A stretch of DNA of 64,000 nucleotides from Ignelater luminosus (taxonomy: Eukaryota > Arthropoda > Insecta > Coleoptera > Elateridae): assembly GCA_011009095.1 (NCBI GenBank), contig VTPC01008407.1, forward strand, positions 1 to 64,000, given 5' to 3'. The position numbers were made by a program, and so were the translations under genes. The notes beneath the pieces are model-generated. The model was given only the letters and a program-made list of their open reading frames with translations, had not been told where the DNA came from and did not search any database. Positions 10,628 to 43,085 of this stretch are shown here, in pieces. Position 1 is the first letter of the stretch, and the number at the start of each line of letters is the position of its first letter.

Positions 10628-12543
10628 AAGTAGAATGTAAAAGCATTAATTAATTTGTTTTATATTACGATAAATCATAAACCAAATGCAAAAATGAAAA
10701 AGAGCAAAATTTCGAGTATAATTTATTAAATTTAAGGTCAAGAACTTAAATTTTAAAGGTGTATGAAAAGCTAGGTTAGAACCTCGAATACCAGTGTAAT
10801 GTACAATATTAATGTATTACTTAATTAATTACTTATCTTATTTTAGGTTATCAAGTAGAAGACAATTTAAGAACATTTCTAAGAATTTTAATAGTAAACA
10901 CATTTAAAGTATTTTAAATAAAGGAAGGTGACCTTCTGAAACGAAAAACTTGGTTTCGATTTTAACCTATATTGAGATTTTCGAATAAGATTACCATAAA
11001 TGTTCCCAGTGACTATGAACAACTGTAATACTAGAAAAAGAATAAGTTTATTTTATTTATTAGTATATTTGTATAGTAGCTAACAACAGTTTAAAAAACT
11101 AAATATTTCTGATATTGCTGTGAAACTGTTAAATACACATAACCTAAATGATAAGCTGAATGCTGTTTGTCCAACGGTTCGGTCGGATACTATTTACCCA
11201 GGAAAACAGTGTTTCAATAGAATGCTACATAGAATGGCCGTATATTTAAATTGCACTATATGGTCGAGCAAGGTTATCCCGAACACTGAATATTATGTTT
11301 TAAACAAATGTTCGAACAAATAAATTAAAAAACGAGTTAGAGTAGCAAATGGCGATTGACACTTGACAGATGTTTATTTTAGTGTTAGGTATTGGCTTTT
11401 GTAAATTATTGTAACATTTCAGCAGCGCAATAAAATATAATGGAGATTGATAATAATATTATTGCTTTTATAATTGCTGTAAAATCCATTTATTAATTCT
11501 TTCTGCATTATTACTAGATACACAAAAACCATTTTTGACATGATTATTGAAATCACTGTAAAATGATTTATTTCTACATTAATCTTTATTATCTATTTGT
11601 GATTGAAAACAAGGATGATCTGCTATATCTTCCCATAACAGTTGATTATTTTTACAATAATGGCATTTATAATGCACAATATCAATTTTATGATAGTATG
11701 TGGTTGCACTGCGTTACGAGATGACTGCAATTTGCAAGTAATTTTAAGAGGTTAGGTTTTCAGTTCTGTTCTCATGCACCTCCTCTCTACATGGTGCACG
11801 AAAATCGTGTTCGCACAGCTTGTTCGAACTTTGTGCTAGTATTAAAACACCTATCAACGTGTTCCGATCATATTTAACAACGCTATTTTCCGTGTTCGAG
11901 TACCTGAACAGTTGTTCGTACACTTAAAAAACACGGCCGTTATCAAAATTTGCCCAAGCAATTAATATTTTTCCAGGAAGAAGCTATTTTCTTACACAAT
12001 TATTTACTAGTCAATATTAATTATTATAGACACAAATAAATGTTTAGTTTTGTTTATGTCTCATTGCGACACTTTTATCTGCTTGCTGCTGATGTTTTCA
12101 AAGTTTTATTATATAATATTCTGCTTAATTCTTGCTCTGTCAATTCTGTAACTGTATAAGTAATGAATCTAATGAGTTTTGGCTTTATATTGTGGCATCT
12201 CGTATATTCGGTTTTTGTAATTTTTGAGCCTTGATTAATGATTGACAAAAAATGTTGTTATTCTTCAAAACTCCCGACTCTCAAGTCGTTGGCCATATCC
12301 AAGACCATATCTTAGATACGCTACTGACTAATGCAAATGCATTTTGCTGCTGCAGTACCATCTACAAACATTCTTGACAACCTAACTGAGCGTTTTTGCG
12401 GTTTCTGTAAAAGCCGCAGAAAAGAAGTGGTAGTGGTTGTAGTTGTTGCAGGTTATTGCTTAGTTTTTCTGCAACATCTCGAGTTAATGAGTAAACAAAA
12501 TATTTTTTTGTTAGAAATTGGACGTTTATAAATCACATCAAAC
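10628..12543. other. intergenic region and upstream region of Elongin B
   Basis: No supported gene. The open frames near 11120-11323 and 12331-12531 lack recognisable domains. The part nearest 12543 must contain the Elongin B promoter and 5' leader, but I see no reliable TATA box or initiator. Confidence 0.4.
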
Positions 12544-13184
12544 ATGGTGAGTGCTATTTACAAAATTTCTAAGTAAATTTGTATTAATATTTGTCATAAA
12601 TAAATTGAGACTAACTTAACCTCATTTTACTAACCCTTTAAAAATTATTGTATTTCAGGATGTATTTTTAATGATTCGGAGAAAAAAGCTGACGATTTTT
12701 ACTGATGCTAAAGACACCACTACTGTTTTAGAATTAAAGAAAATGATTGAAGGTAATGTAACACCATTATTAAATTGAAACGATACCAAATTATTAAGCT
12801 TATTGATGATTGATGAGTAATTATTTGCCATGCTGTATGTTATAACAAATTGAGAATTATGTTTTTAATTTAGGTATACTTAAGGTGGCACCACATAATC
12901 AACAACTTTTCAATAAAGAAAATACAGTTATGGAAGATGACAAGATGTTACAAGACTACGGTTTATCTTCTTCAACTGCAAAAGCACAAAGTCCTGCTAC
13001 AGTTGGACTTGCAGTTAGGTAAGTCGTAAGAATTATTATGACCTTTAGAAAAGTTATTTGTTGTTATTTTAGAGATGAAAATGGAACTTTTGAACCATTA
13101 GAGTTGACACCTTACTCGTCACCACCAGATTTGCCTGATGTAATGAAGTCTCAAGAAACCAATGGGCAAGAACAGTCTTCTTAA
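12544..13184 (+). CDS. EloB: Elongin B
   Basis: Four coding exons: 12544-12546 (the ATG alone), 12659-12752, 12874-13018 and 13073-13184. All have GT/AG borders, and phases 0, 1 and 2 join without error. The product is 117 aa, close to the 118 aa of human Elongin B. It begins [20 protein letters not shown], a ubiquitin-like fold, and contains [11 protein letters not shown] and [13 protein letters not shown], both strongly conserved in the family. Elongin B pairs with Elongin C. The dimer is an adaptor in VHL- and SOCS-box Cullin-RING ubiquitin ligases and a regulatory part of the Elongin transcription elongation factor. The start codon sits by itself before a GTGAGT donor, so gene finders could miss it. 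AATAAA signals follow from 13582. Confidence 0.95.
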
Positions 13185-13581
13185 ATTTCCTTATATATTT
13201 CATTTGCAAACGGTTTTAAATAATAATTAGTATATGCAGATTATTCACATTATGTTAAAAAAATGTTTTGTGTATTAAAATTATTGGTTTTTAGTTTTCC
13301 CATTTGAAAATTAATTGGAACGATCATCATCAATTTCATCTAAGTCAAGATAGACTCAGAAAATGATTTCATGTCATTCAATTAATCTCTGTTGTGAATA
13401 GCCTGAGTTAATAACCTGAATGCACATTTTGTTGTCTGAGATATTTAATTATAACATATTGTTCAATATGTAAAATAATCGTGTTTGTAGTAAAAATTTG
13501 TTTTTAATACATAATGAGTAACATGGCCAGCAAATACATGTTACTCATGTATATTTTGTAATTACTGTTGTTTTAGTTTTC

Positions 13582-13587
13582 AATAAA
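13582..13587 (+). terminator. candidate Elongin B polyadenylation signal
   Basis: AATAAA about 400 bp after the stop codon. Another AATAAA lies near 13888, so alternative 3' ends are possible. Confidence 0.4.
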
Positions 13588-14335
13588 AGATCTATATTTT
13601 GTCCATTCTTAGTTTTTAATTAGAATCTTAGTGATATCATTTTTCACATAGACAATTTCAAGAAATAAAATTAATTTATAAATTTTATACATGTCATGTC
13701 ACAAACTGTAATCAAAAAGCCACCTGATTGGCTAAGCTTGCTATTGTAATTTATCATTAGTTTACATTTACTTTGGATATATTTAATCTCATTTTTAGCT
13801 GTTTAAAAGTATTGCAACATGAATTATATACATTTATTTATAGCCTTGTATTTGCAAGAATTTCGGTTGTATTGTTAATTATACTTAAATAAAATGTATA
13901 AAAATTTTCTTTTTTTGTTACAATTTTAAACCTGCACAGTATTAAATGTAAGTTTGTGTGACATTCAATGATCTGGGGAGTGATTCTTTAAATTACTTAT
14001 TACCTAGCAAATTCATTAAGGAATGAAATTTAATTTTTCAGTCAAATATTTAATACAAGGTTCATTTTGATTTATTTTTTTTTGTTAGTTCACACCTACT
14101 TTTTTACCTTGGTAGGAATCTTTGAATCATTAGCTTGTGTAGGAAGATTCATAAATGGATGTACAATTTCAATTAGATTTTTAATTATCTAAAGGCTTTA
14201 ATAATGTAAAACTAAATTTTTTCAAAAAATATTAAATATCTCGAAAACGGCGCAATTTAGACCAAACATATGGTTAATAAAAATGAATCTAAATTTAATA
14301 CAAAATCCAAAAATGAATTAATATACAGGGTGTTC

Positions 14336-14508
14336 CATTTGAAAAAATAAAGTAAGATACTACCACAAACAAGTCAAACCCCCTGTATAATTCAAAATAT
14401 TTTTAGGTTATGCTTCCAGAAGCACTATGTCGCTTACTGCTCTCAATTTGTTTTTATCTCCTAACATGAAGCTATCATCTTACTAGAGCAGAATCTTGGA
14501 CCACCCTG
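14336..14508. mobile_element. short CAGGGTG-ended MITE
   Basis: TA duplications (14334-14335 and 14509-14510) flank CAGGGTGTTCCA on the left and its near-inverse TGGTCCACCCTG-type end on the right. The 173-bp interior has no ORF. Same terminal family as the elements at 27273, 39477 and 45190. Confidence 0.6.
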
Positions 14509-14510
14509 TA

Positions 14511-15687
14511 TGTACCATTTCCAAGCCATGTGAATTTTTTATAGAATGCAGTTATAATCCCATCTTTAACCCTTTTAGAATGACGTCATTATCTGGTAAT
14601 TTTACATATTGCTTAGATTAGATCAGAAACAAACTTGACAACCCTAAAAGTAATTAAAATACATAAAAACATTGCTGTCTCAATGATAGGGTGTCAATTA
14701 ATAAATGCAGTGCCATTTTCTGTTTTGTTGTTTAAAGACAAAACAAAAAGGAGAATTGTAACCTCATTCCGAAACTGTAAAAATTAAACTCTACAGGTGA
14801 AGTAACACATTTTTTATAGTGCCAAGGCCTGCTGTAAAGAATCAATGACACTTAAGGGAGATTGAGATATTCCTAGATAGCAGTTTTGACATTGGTCTCA
14901 TCACTTTCTACTGAGAAAACAAAATAGTCTTTATTATTAAGATTATTAATAACTGCAATTCATGTGAGCAGTTGATTTTATGTTCTGTTCACAAATTTCA
15001 GAAAACTATTAGTGAAACAGCTGCAAGAAAAGACATCACACCTGAGTAGCCTAGTTAGCACTCTGCGATTATTATCCAAATAAACACTATTTCGTTTGTC
15101 AACCTACCAAGTATACAGTTGAAGAAAGATTTCATTTTGAAAGTTTTTAACTTCTTAATTTTGCTTCTGGCAAGTCAGCCTATTTATATTTTGTTATTAA
15201 CATTCATTATACAGTTCAAGGTACTTCGGGTAAAAGCATAATAAAAACTCCTGCACCACCTGGAATGCACAAATTCATTTCAACTACATAAAAAAGCCAA
15301 GTTAAATTTAGGTTGGTTGTCTTGTGTTACACTTTCAATTGAGTAACCCCATATCTCTTTTCTATTTTAATTACAATATTGTTTTTTAGACTGGAAAAAA
15401 TAAAATTTGTTTAAAATCCAAAAGTATTTAATTAAAAAGGACTATTGATGTTAAAAATGTATTTATATGTCGACAGTAAAAAATAATAACAAACTCCACA
15501 AAATGTTAGGCCAAGTTCAGAACATTATAATAAGATAGATTCTCTTCTTATTAATACAAGCTCAAACAAATATCTCTACAATACTACTGTTTGTACAATT
15601 TAAAATAACAAAATGAAAATTATAAACTGACATATTCTAAAAACAAAAGTGGTAAAAGTTAAAGAATAAATTGTGATCTATAATTTA
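14511..15687. other. intergenic between the convergent EloB and PRPF38B genes
   Basis: AT-rich sequence that should contain the 3' UTR of PRPF38B at its right edge. No further gene, RNA or complete mobile element was recognised. Confidence 0.4.
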
Positions 15688-18600
15688 TCAATGTTTGTCC
15701 CTCTTGTGTTTATATTCCTTATCTCTGCTTGAATGATGATGATGCCTGCTATGTTCTCTACGAGGACTTCTGTCTCTGTATGGACTGCGATCACGATGAG
15801 GACTTCGGCCACTTTTTTGGGGACTTTTATCTCTGTGTCTTCTATCACGATCAACTCTATCCCGTTCTTCACGAAATCTTTCCCTATCTTTATCTCGTCT
15901 GTCCCTATCACGATTTCTGTCACCACGATTATTATCCCTTTCACGATCATCCCTTAAATAATCTCTGGTATGGTCCTCTCTCCACTCTCGATCACGCTCT
16001 CTTCCCCAATCTCTTCCTCCACGTTCTCTATCCCATTTCCTATCTTCACGATCTCCTCCACCTCCTCCTGTGCTGCTTCCACCACTGTTTATATTTGTTT
16101 GGGTAACATGAGCAGGAAATCGATCCTTTAAAATAAAATAATGTTAATAGATATTTCATTACATAAATTATGTTCATTTATTCATTCCAAGAACTCTTAA
16201 TTTATTAATATTACTGAGTATCTGAGTTATCATTTGTGCAGGCAGAACAAAAGATGATCCTGAGCACTCAGAGCAAATAAACAAACATGCACATAGTATT
16301 TACATATTTATACCTCTAAATGTTTTTGAATTTTCTGTTGTATAGGCACTGGTATACGAGGAAATAATGTAGAAAACCACTCAAGCTTCATTAACCACTG
16401 ACGTAACATAAGTCCTATTCTCATTGTCTGCCCACCACCTGCCTTTACATCTAGTTCCTATTAATATTAAAAATATTTTATTCATTCCTATTATTTTATT
16501 TTTATAAAAAATCAAGTTAGTTTAAATAATATGAATGTATATCATTTATATCTCTGCCACTCTACCTGCATCTACGCACCTCTTCATCATCAAGATATGG
16601 ATCATACCAGTCCAACAATGATGTAGGTGGTTGAGTATATCTAATATACATAAATCCAAGTGCTCTAATATAGGGTGAATCACAATGTGTAATGAGACCA
16701 TTTAGCTGTTTTCTGGTTAACTTCAATGTGAACAGTTTATACAACAAACAATAAGCTGTTGATACAATCCCTCCTGCACCAACACCACGTACACCACCAC
16801 ACATCCCTGTTTGGCCAGAAGTACGTCTTGATCCCTTTTCCCATGGTTCTAAATGAGTAACCTTGTAGTATATTTCATCAATGACTTCATGGTAAGTCTT
16901 GAGTTCATACAAATTGACTGTTGGAGAAATAAAAGATGTATTAGATAATTGAAAATGAATTATGCTCTGTTGATTGCTGGTCTGTATTTTTCGTTAAACT
17001 AATAATTGTTCTCATTATCAGCAAAATTAACAATCAACAGACATAATAAATAATTTACTACTTATAAAAAATATCAAGTAATAAATTCTAAATACGAGTA
17101 TAATTATTCTGCAAACTGAGTTGCAAAATAATTAGTTTACCGTATTTACATGTCCAAGGGTGCTCCAAACTGCTAACAGACGATAAGCACCACGGCAACG
17201 ATCGTCTCCTGTTTAAACCCTGAAAGAGCAACTTAGCTAAAAATGTTGTAGACAATACATATATCATGTAGTTTGGATGTTACCTACCAACAAATGAGAG
17301 GTCCGGATCTATCCTCAACTTATTGGACATTTTGTAATAATAGATTTTACACAGAAAACAAATTCAATAGTAATAAAGTGAAGGTTTAAAAAAACATTTA
17401 TAGAATGATTTTTTTGGTGCATGTATAAAACATTTCAACTTTACAAATCAGAATGCAGAATAACATCCTTATTCTTGACAGTTTAGTGGCAGACTGGAAA
17501 ATTATGTGACGACGATGTAATTTTTCAATTTATCATCAAAAATTATAAAAATTTATTCTGAATTGAATTTAGTCACTTACAAATAACTGGAAGTGTTGTG
17601 GGTGTGTAGTCTGACTTTTTTTTATATTTTCATGTTTACATTACACAGCAGCCTGTTGAATATAAATAAACATGTTACTGCATTTATTGCCACATTCCTA
17701 ATTCCATATGCAGTTATAACTTGCCTCATGAACAACAATGATGATATAAGGTGTCTCAAACTGGTTTTCACATGTTATCAACATTTATTTATTACTAACA
17801 ACTTAAAATTTACAGATTGTTCATTACCTTCAAAAGGATTAAGTAGTAACTGCATTGTTTACTTTTCAAAAATCTAATTCACCAATACACTATACTCTAT
17901 AGAATTTTATCTGCAGTTACATAACTATTACTGCCCTTTCACAATAATGTTAATGATAATGGTGATGTTAAGATGTTAACAGTAATAATAATGTTAATAT
18001 AATTCACATTAATGATAATGTTAATGTTTACAAGTTGGCATATTTAAAATTCCTGGGTATAAAATTGGGAGGAGCATAGACAATACAAAACCTATAAGCA
18101 ACCAACATAACCTCCATTCTTCACTGTGATTCTTCATTTGATTTAAGATTTTAATATAAATTTAACTTGGTTGTATTTAAAATGTGCACGTGACAACACA
18201 AAATGGAATAAATTGACAGATATGACAGATCGGTAAAATGTAGCGGAATGGCAGTGCGCACTGCTGTAAAACTTCATTTCTATTGGTAGATGTTAACTAT
18301 GATGTTAACGAATCCAAAATATTTTTGGAAGGCTAATAGGAAAGATTAACATTACCACTACCATTAATATTGTTTTGAACGTTTCAATGACCACAACATA
18401 TTTTGAGTATTAACATCTTAACATAACATTACCATTACCATTAACATTATTGTGAAAGGCCCTTTATGTTGTAAAAACTGGCTAGTTACTGTCCAGTATG
18501 CCCTTATTTGCAATACATTGTTTTAAATTAAATTTTAATCAACCAACTTGGTCTAAAGTAATTTCATTTTAGTGATACAAATAAACATTGTTATCTGGCA

Positions 18601-21600
18601 AATTAGTAAATAAACACACCTAGTTTGTTTCAATAAAACAGAGAGTATGATACACAAATCCAGTCTTAATTATAGACATTATAGAGAAATAAGTGAAGAA
18701 GAGCATATAGAGATTTAAATTATAATCGGATATGGTAAAAGAATCCAGAGGATTCAAGCAGAAGTAGTATGCTGCTCTTTTTCACTTAATGTCACAATTT
18801 TAAGCCGATGTCGAACAATTTGTAGAAATATTAGCAATTGACATTAATACTGAATTTGTTTACCATAGTCTCTTTTCACAAAACAAATTTCTCACTTATC
18901 TTCTCGATTATTTCTCGTTTTTGGAAATAACCCCATTCATACTTATCTTTTTACAATCATCTAGGAGAGCAGTTTCCAAAAATATAGCACAATACAGGGT
19001 GTTCCACTTAAAAAAAATTATTTTAGTTGTCACCACAAAAAGGCTGTAAACTTGGCAACAATGCCAATATCAAAATTAAGTTTCTCATATTTAATAATAC
19101 GTTGATACCAAATTTGGTATCAATCTTATGATTACTTATTGAAAAAAATGGCCCAGTTTCTATTCTCATTTCATTAACTAATGCAGCTTCTTTAAAACTT
19201 TAAAAAAAATAGCTTTATCGGATCTTAACAGGAAGAAAAAGAACAAAATTGGTTGCCATGGTAATTAGAGACTGTTTAAGTTTAATGATGAGAGCAGAAA
19301 CCAATGCAATGAATTTATGTATGATTTTAGATGCACAATGTAATATGTCAAACTGAAGAATGTTTGGTGCAAACAAGCTAAGTGGCAAAACATCACTTTT
19401 TCAAGTTTGCTTTTTAAAACATTGTAAACATCATCAGTCATGTTCCCCAATGGGATATTAAAACTAAATTGATTTGTATAACCAGAAAATAACGATTTCA
19501 AAAGCGAGCTATCTCTGTAAATACAATGGAGTTTTATTGAGATGTTTCAGTTCAATAATTTTGACACTTAGCTTATTTTTGTCAGACATTCTTCAATTAA
19601 CAAATGGCAAGATAATAATAATCTCAATTCAATTAACCTAAAACTTACGTAAGTCACAAAACCTGTATAAAACAATGGAAAATATGCACAATTTTTATTA
19701 TATTTATTTTAAATTGATTTACACGATAATAAATTCAAATAATTTTCTCACGTGCGAAAACGCCAAAATCCATAATGGCCGTCGTGTGACATCATTTGAT
19801 ATGCCAAAGGTTAACGAGATAAAAAATATAAAATAAAAAAAAAACTTAAACAAGAATATTCAGTATAATCTTACAACCTAAATTCACAGCCAGTTTTACA
19901 ACTATCACTAAAAAAATATGTAAAAATAATACAGTGAAGTCTCCAGCAAGCAGACACTGTCAGTTCCACACTCTTTACCCGTTTATTGAAAGTGTTGAAA
20001 GAAACCATTTAACATATCTCAGTAATACTTTGGTTCTACAAAATCTGTCCACTTATAGGAAGTGTCTGCTTATAGGGAGTGTTCGTAATGGGAGGTTTTA
20101 CTGTATTAGTTTTTCACAATGATTTTATTAAAAAACAATTACAATTTATTTAAATTTTATGCACTAAACTGTTGGGGGAAATTTCATAATTTATGTTCCA
20201 ATTATCAAGTGTTTTCTTATGATTTATTTACAATGTTGGTGGCGCTTTTGGCACATTTTTTGACATTTTTGAAATTGGAGGTTGACAATTTAAAACTTTA
20301 AATTTGATAAAGCGAATATTCTTTAACATGAATAATCCAATTAAGTGAACACACCTAAATTTAAAGGTTCTATAGAGTGAATTAAGAAATTACGTGATGT
20401 TACCCTGAATAAAACTGAATACGGACATAAAAATATAATTGCCATCTTGACGAAGACACTTACTCTGGATTATTTTGTTTTGCTGAATTTCATAGTTACA
20501 TATAGTTGCAGAATCAATTTATTCAAAAACATGAACAATCGAATTCTGTGAACTTACGTTGTTTTTATTAGTTCATATAATCGAGCGGCTACTGTATCCT
20601 AAAAAATGAAACATTTGCATTTTGCTACTAAAGCAAAATGACATATTGACATAATCTTATACAGCAATGATAATTTGTAGGTGACAAAAAGCCCAAAAAA
20701 ACAAAATAAAGGCGGGGGATCATTCAAATGATGTCACACCAATCATAATTGTGTTTGCAACCACATGAATTTTTTTAAATATTTTATATTAAAAATCTGA
20801 AAACTAACATCTGTCAAATAACAAGTATGCAATTTGACCAATCAGTACATTGATCACACACTGAGTAAATAATTCACGCCAGACAAGCCGTTTCATTTTC
20901 CTTACAAATCTACTTTCATTTTTTTTAGCTGGGCGTTCGATGAGACGGTCTGAACTTATATCAATATCAACAAAACTGCAGCCAAGAAGAATCATTAACT
21001 TTTAACTGACCACCACTGTACCAACTAAGCATATTAAAAAAATGGCTTTCTTAACCACAATTAATGTAACATTGTTAATACATAAATTTTAATTGAGAAT
21101 TAACCTGTTTGTTCAAAATATCATGCAGTTTAATACTAATATTCAGTATTAAAAAGAACAGTATGTTCTAAAATATCTAAAATATCATACATTTAAATGT
21201 AAGTCAGCCGTTATTGATACCATGTAGCAACTTGAGATGAGCTAAACTGCTACTTTTTATCACAGTGAAAAATCGGAAGTTTTAAATATAGGCAATTCCC
21301 CAAACCCATCAACGTGAAGGTTTGATTATATTTAGGTGAAAAGTTTCAGTCTAACTTGGATCTGCTTTTTCTTACATACAGTATAATCTTCCTTTTCTTT
21401 AATCTTTAATACTAGAATAAGCAAGCCTCATCAAGTAATGAGAAATCATTGAAATTCTTTACAAAGCAAACTAAAAAAAGTAATACTGTAAAAAGATGAA
21501 TGAAAAAGAAATTCCATTTACCTGCTTTTGTCAATTAAAATGATATCCAATAAATTTCAAACATTTTTAAATGGAAATATTCCCTAAATAGATAACTTTC

Positions 21601-22056
21601 AAACAATACCAAATAATATAAATTTTAGAAAAATCTATCTAGAGAGTAAAGTACTATCATTTGATTATGCATATCAATATTTATGTAGGTATTACTTATC
21701 TAAAAATAACACATAATTTTAGATCTGCCACTAAAATTGAACCTAAGTTTGTTTTTGGGAAAATTTTGCTATCAAGACTTATAAGGAGTTAAGTTTTTGA
21801 TCTGTATACGAACGACTTTTACATACCCTTAAAATAATGTGAACTTTGTATATTTGTTAAGATCAATGGATTTAAATTCATTGTCCGTTCATTCCCCCAC
21901 AAAGGTAAAACGTTACTTTGCTTAGAACTTGCTTTTGGTACATATTCTCCTGAAACATAAAAATAAAAAAGTAGTGTTGATGTTCCATTTGACTGCTATC
22001 TGATGTGTACATAACAACTGCATACCTTCCTCTTGTGCTTCATAGTGATTATCCAT
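15688..22056 (-). CDS. PRPF38B: pre-mRNA-splicing factor 38B
   Basis: Five minus-strand exons: 22056-22026, 21949-21827, 16917-16580, 16457-16314 and 16125-15688. Phases agree, giving 357 aa. The PRP38 domain covers about residues 25-210, with LPLWGNERTMNLNPLILTNI, YHEVIDEIYYKVTHLEPWEK, TGMCGGVRGVGAGGIVSTAY and DSPYIRALGFMYIRYTQPP, nearly identical to the animal PRPF38B core. The last exon is an Arg-rich tail with RD/RE and RSP repeats (SR-like), ending KHKRDKH. It is shorter than human PRPF38B (546 aa), mainly in this tail. The family acts in the nucleus in the spliceosome, around B-complex activation. The 4.9-kb intron 2 (16918-21826) is full of MITEs. The gene is transcribed away from BRWD3, and its start lies 570 bp from the BRWD3 start. 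Confidence 0.95.
17933..18462. mobile_element. MITE inside PRPF38B intron 2
   Basis: The left end CCTTTCACAATAATGTTAATG and its inverse near 18440-18461 frame about 530 bp. Both subterminal zones are made of repeated TAATGRTAATG / GTTAAC-like words. No ORF and no clear target-site duplication, so the superfamily is unresolved. Confidence 0.6.
18995..19060 (+). repeat. single CAGGGTGTTCC terminus
   Basis: TA followed by CAGGGTGTTCCACTTAAAAA marks a left end of the CAGGGTGT family. I found no partner end before 20300, so the right boundary given is only the part with family resemblance. Confidence 0.4.
19932..20103. mobile_element. 172-bp pogo-like MITE
   Basis: Flanking TA dinucleotides enclose CAGTGAAGTCTCC on the left and GGAGGTTTTACTG on the right, an imperfect inverted pair of the CAGTRAARYCTCC type found on pogo/Tigger-related elements. 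No coding content. Another pogo-like end (inverse of CAGTAGCCGCTCGATTAT) lies near 20580-20597. Confidence 0.6.
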
Positions 22057-22626
22057 TCTTATATTACACTTCTGCAAAATACTTAAACTAATTTCTTAAG
22101 CTTTATTAATAATCTAACGAAATATTTGTAACGTTTTGTAACAATAAGGAAATTGTTTGATAACGATAGACAACGATTTTTTATGGACGACCTTTCTCTC
22201 TCGCTTCAGTAAATTTCAGCGTTACCAAACTTCAGAAAATAAATACCAACAACGTCCATATAAATTTGCCGCGTTAATTTGGATACAAAGCAATACAAAG
22301 GTAAGCATCTAATAAATAAAGTAATACACATATACAATAGAGATTAAAGGTAAAATTGAAAATTGGCAAGAGATACAACTACGAACATTGAGATGTATAC
22401 TGGTTTTATTACCTGCCTAAACAAGATTTTAATCTTCCGTTTGGTGATATGTGAGACACCGAAGATGGGTAAAAAGGTAAAAAGAAATAACCTAACCTGT
22501 ATTTTAGGTTAGTGTTTATTTCTAATATTTGATAAAGTTCTTGATAACATTTTAGGGCATTTTTAATTAATATGTAGATATTAGAATAGCTTTTGCATTT
22601 ATAAAAATAATTATTTTAGCATAATT
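22057..22626. promoter_or_regulatory. divergent promoter region of PRPF38B and BRWD3
   Basis: Only about 570 bp separates the two start codons, which point away from each other. Both 5' leaders and both core promoters must fit here unless further upstream exons exist. No TATA box at a convincing distance; short TCTCTC and GCGTTA stretches occur near 22195-22275. A shared CpG-poor housekeeping promoter is the natural reading. Confidence 0.5.
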
Positions 22627-42313
<19,687 letters not shown>

Positions 42314-42544
42314 TTTTGAATCAAATTTCTAAATATTAGAAAACCAATGTGATTCTCATTATGTCAATCCAATAAGCCTTAAATGATATCAATGATCATG
42401 TTGAAAAAGTTTGCCAATTTTGTTTTTATCTAGTAATTAATTTCCTCGGTAACACTTTTAATTGCTATTTTCTTTTTTTTTTTTGTTTTGATCTCGTAGA
42501 AACACACAGTTTATTATATTGTCCGCTATTTTTGTATTACGTAG

Positions 42545-43085
42545 GAATTGAACAGAGAGGAAAAGCAATTAATCCTCATTCCATTGTAATTAGGTAAATA
42601 TTTTAATTTATTTTTTTGTCTTACGAGGTGAACATTACATTATTTTAATAGAGTAAAGTACTTGTTTCCTTAAACTATATTTTAATACTTTTTTTTATAT
42701 ATATATATCTGTTTTATTTAATTATGTTTATTTTACAATACACAGCTGATAATGTCTCAATACACTGAATTTCCTTCTTTTTTTTTATTCATATACTTTT
42801 TGTTTATTTTACAAGATAATTTATTAAAAAGCAGCTCAAATTCTTTTAGAGTAAATATCCATTTTATGTGTTTTAATTTATTTTAGAATTATAGTAAGAT
42901 GGTTCTTTGTTATTTGTGTCCATTTGAGAAATTTATTGTTTTCTAAGTTGTAATACAAATGATTTTGTTTTTTCTCTCTTGATAGGTTGTTTGTATCAGT
43001 AATGGATGTTATTCATACTGACTTAGAGGATATAGAAAGTAATCAGGCAGGAAAGGTGTTGATAAAAACTGACTTATATTTATAA
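42545..43085 (+). other. candidate alternative 3' exons of BRWD3
   Basis: If the donor at 42237 (ACAG/GTATCG) inside the last exon is used, exons 42545-42593 and 42986-43085 join in phase with good AG and GT borders. The resulting tail reads GIEQRGKAINPHSIVIRL then VMDVIHTDLEDIESN and ends TDLYL with a stop at 43083-43085. It would replace the basic tail (GRVRRLTARAKALLRR) of the main form. Frame, acceptors and donors all agree, but conservation is unknown. If not used, this is 3' UTR. Confidence 0.35.

Noticed and set aside
15729-16106. 125-codon plus-strand ORF rich in His/Cys/Tyr/Asp
   Set aside because: Antisense shadow of the PRPF38B Arg/Asp/Ser-rich tail.
20804-20995. 63-codon minus-strand ORF in PRPF38B intron 2
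   Set aside because: No domain, no splice continuation and no support beyond an open frame.
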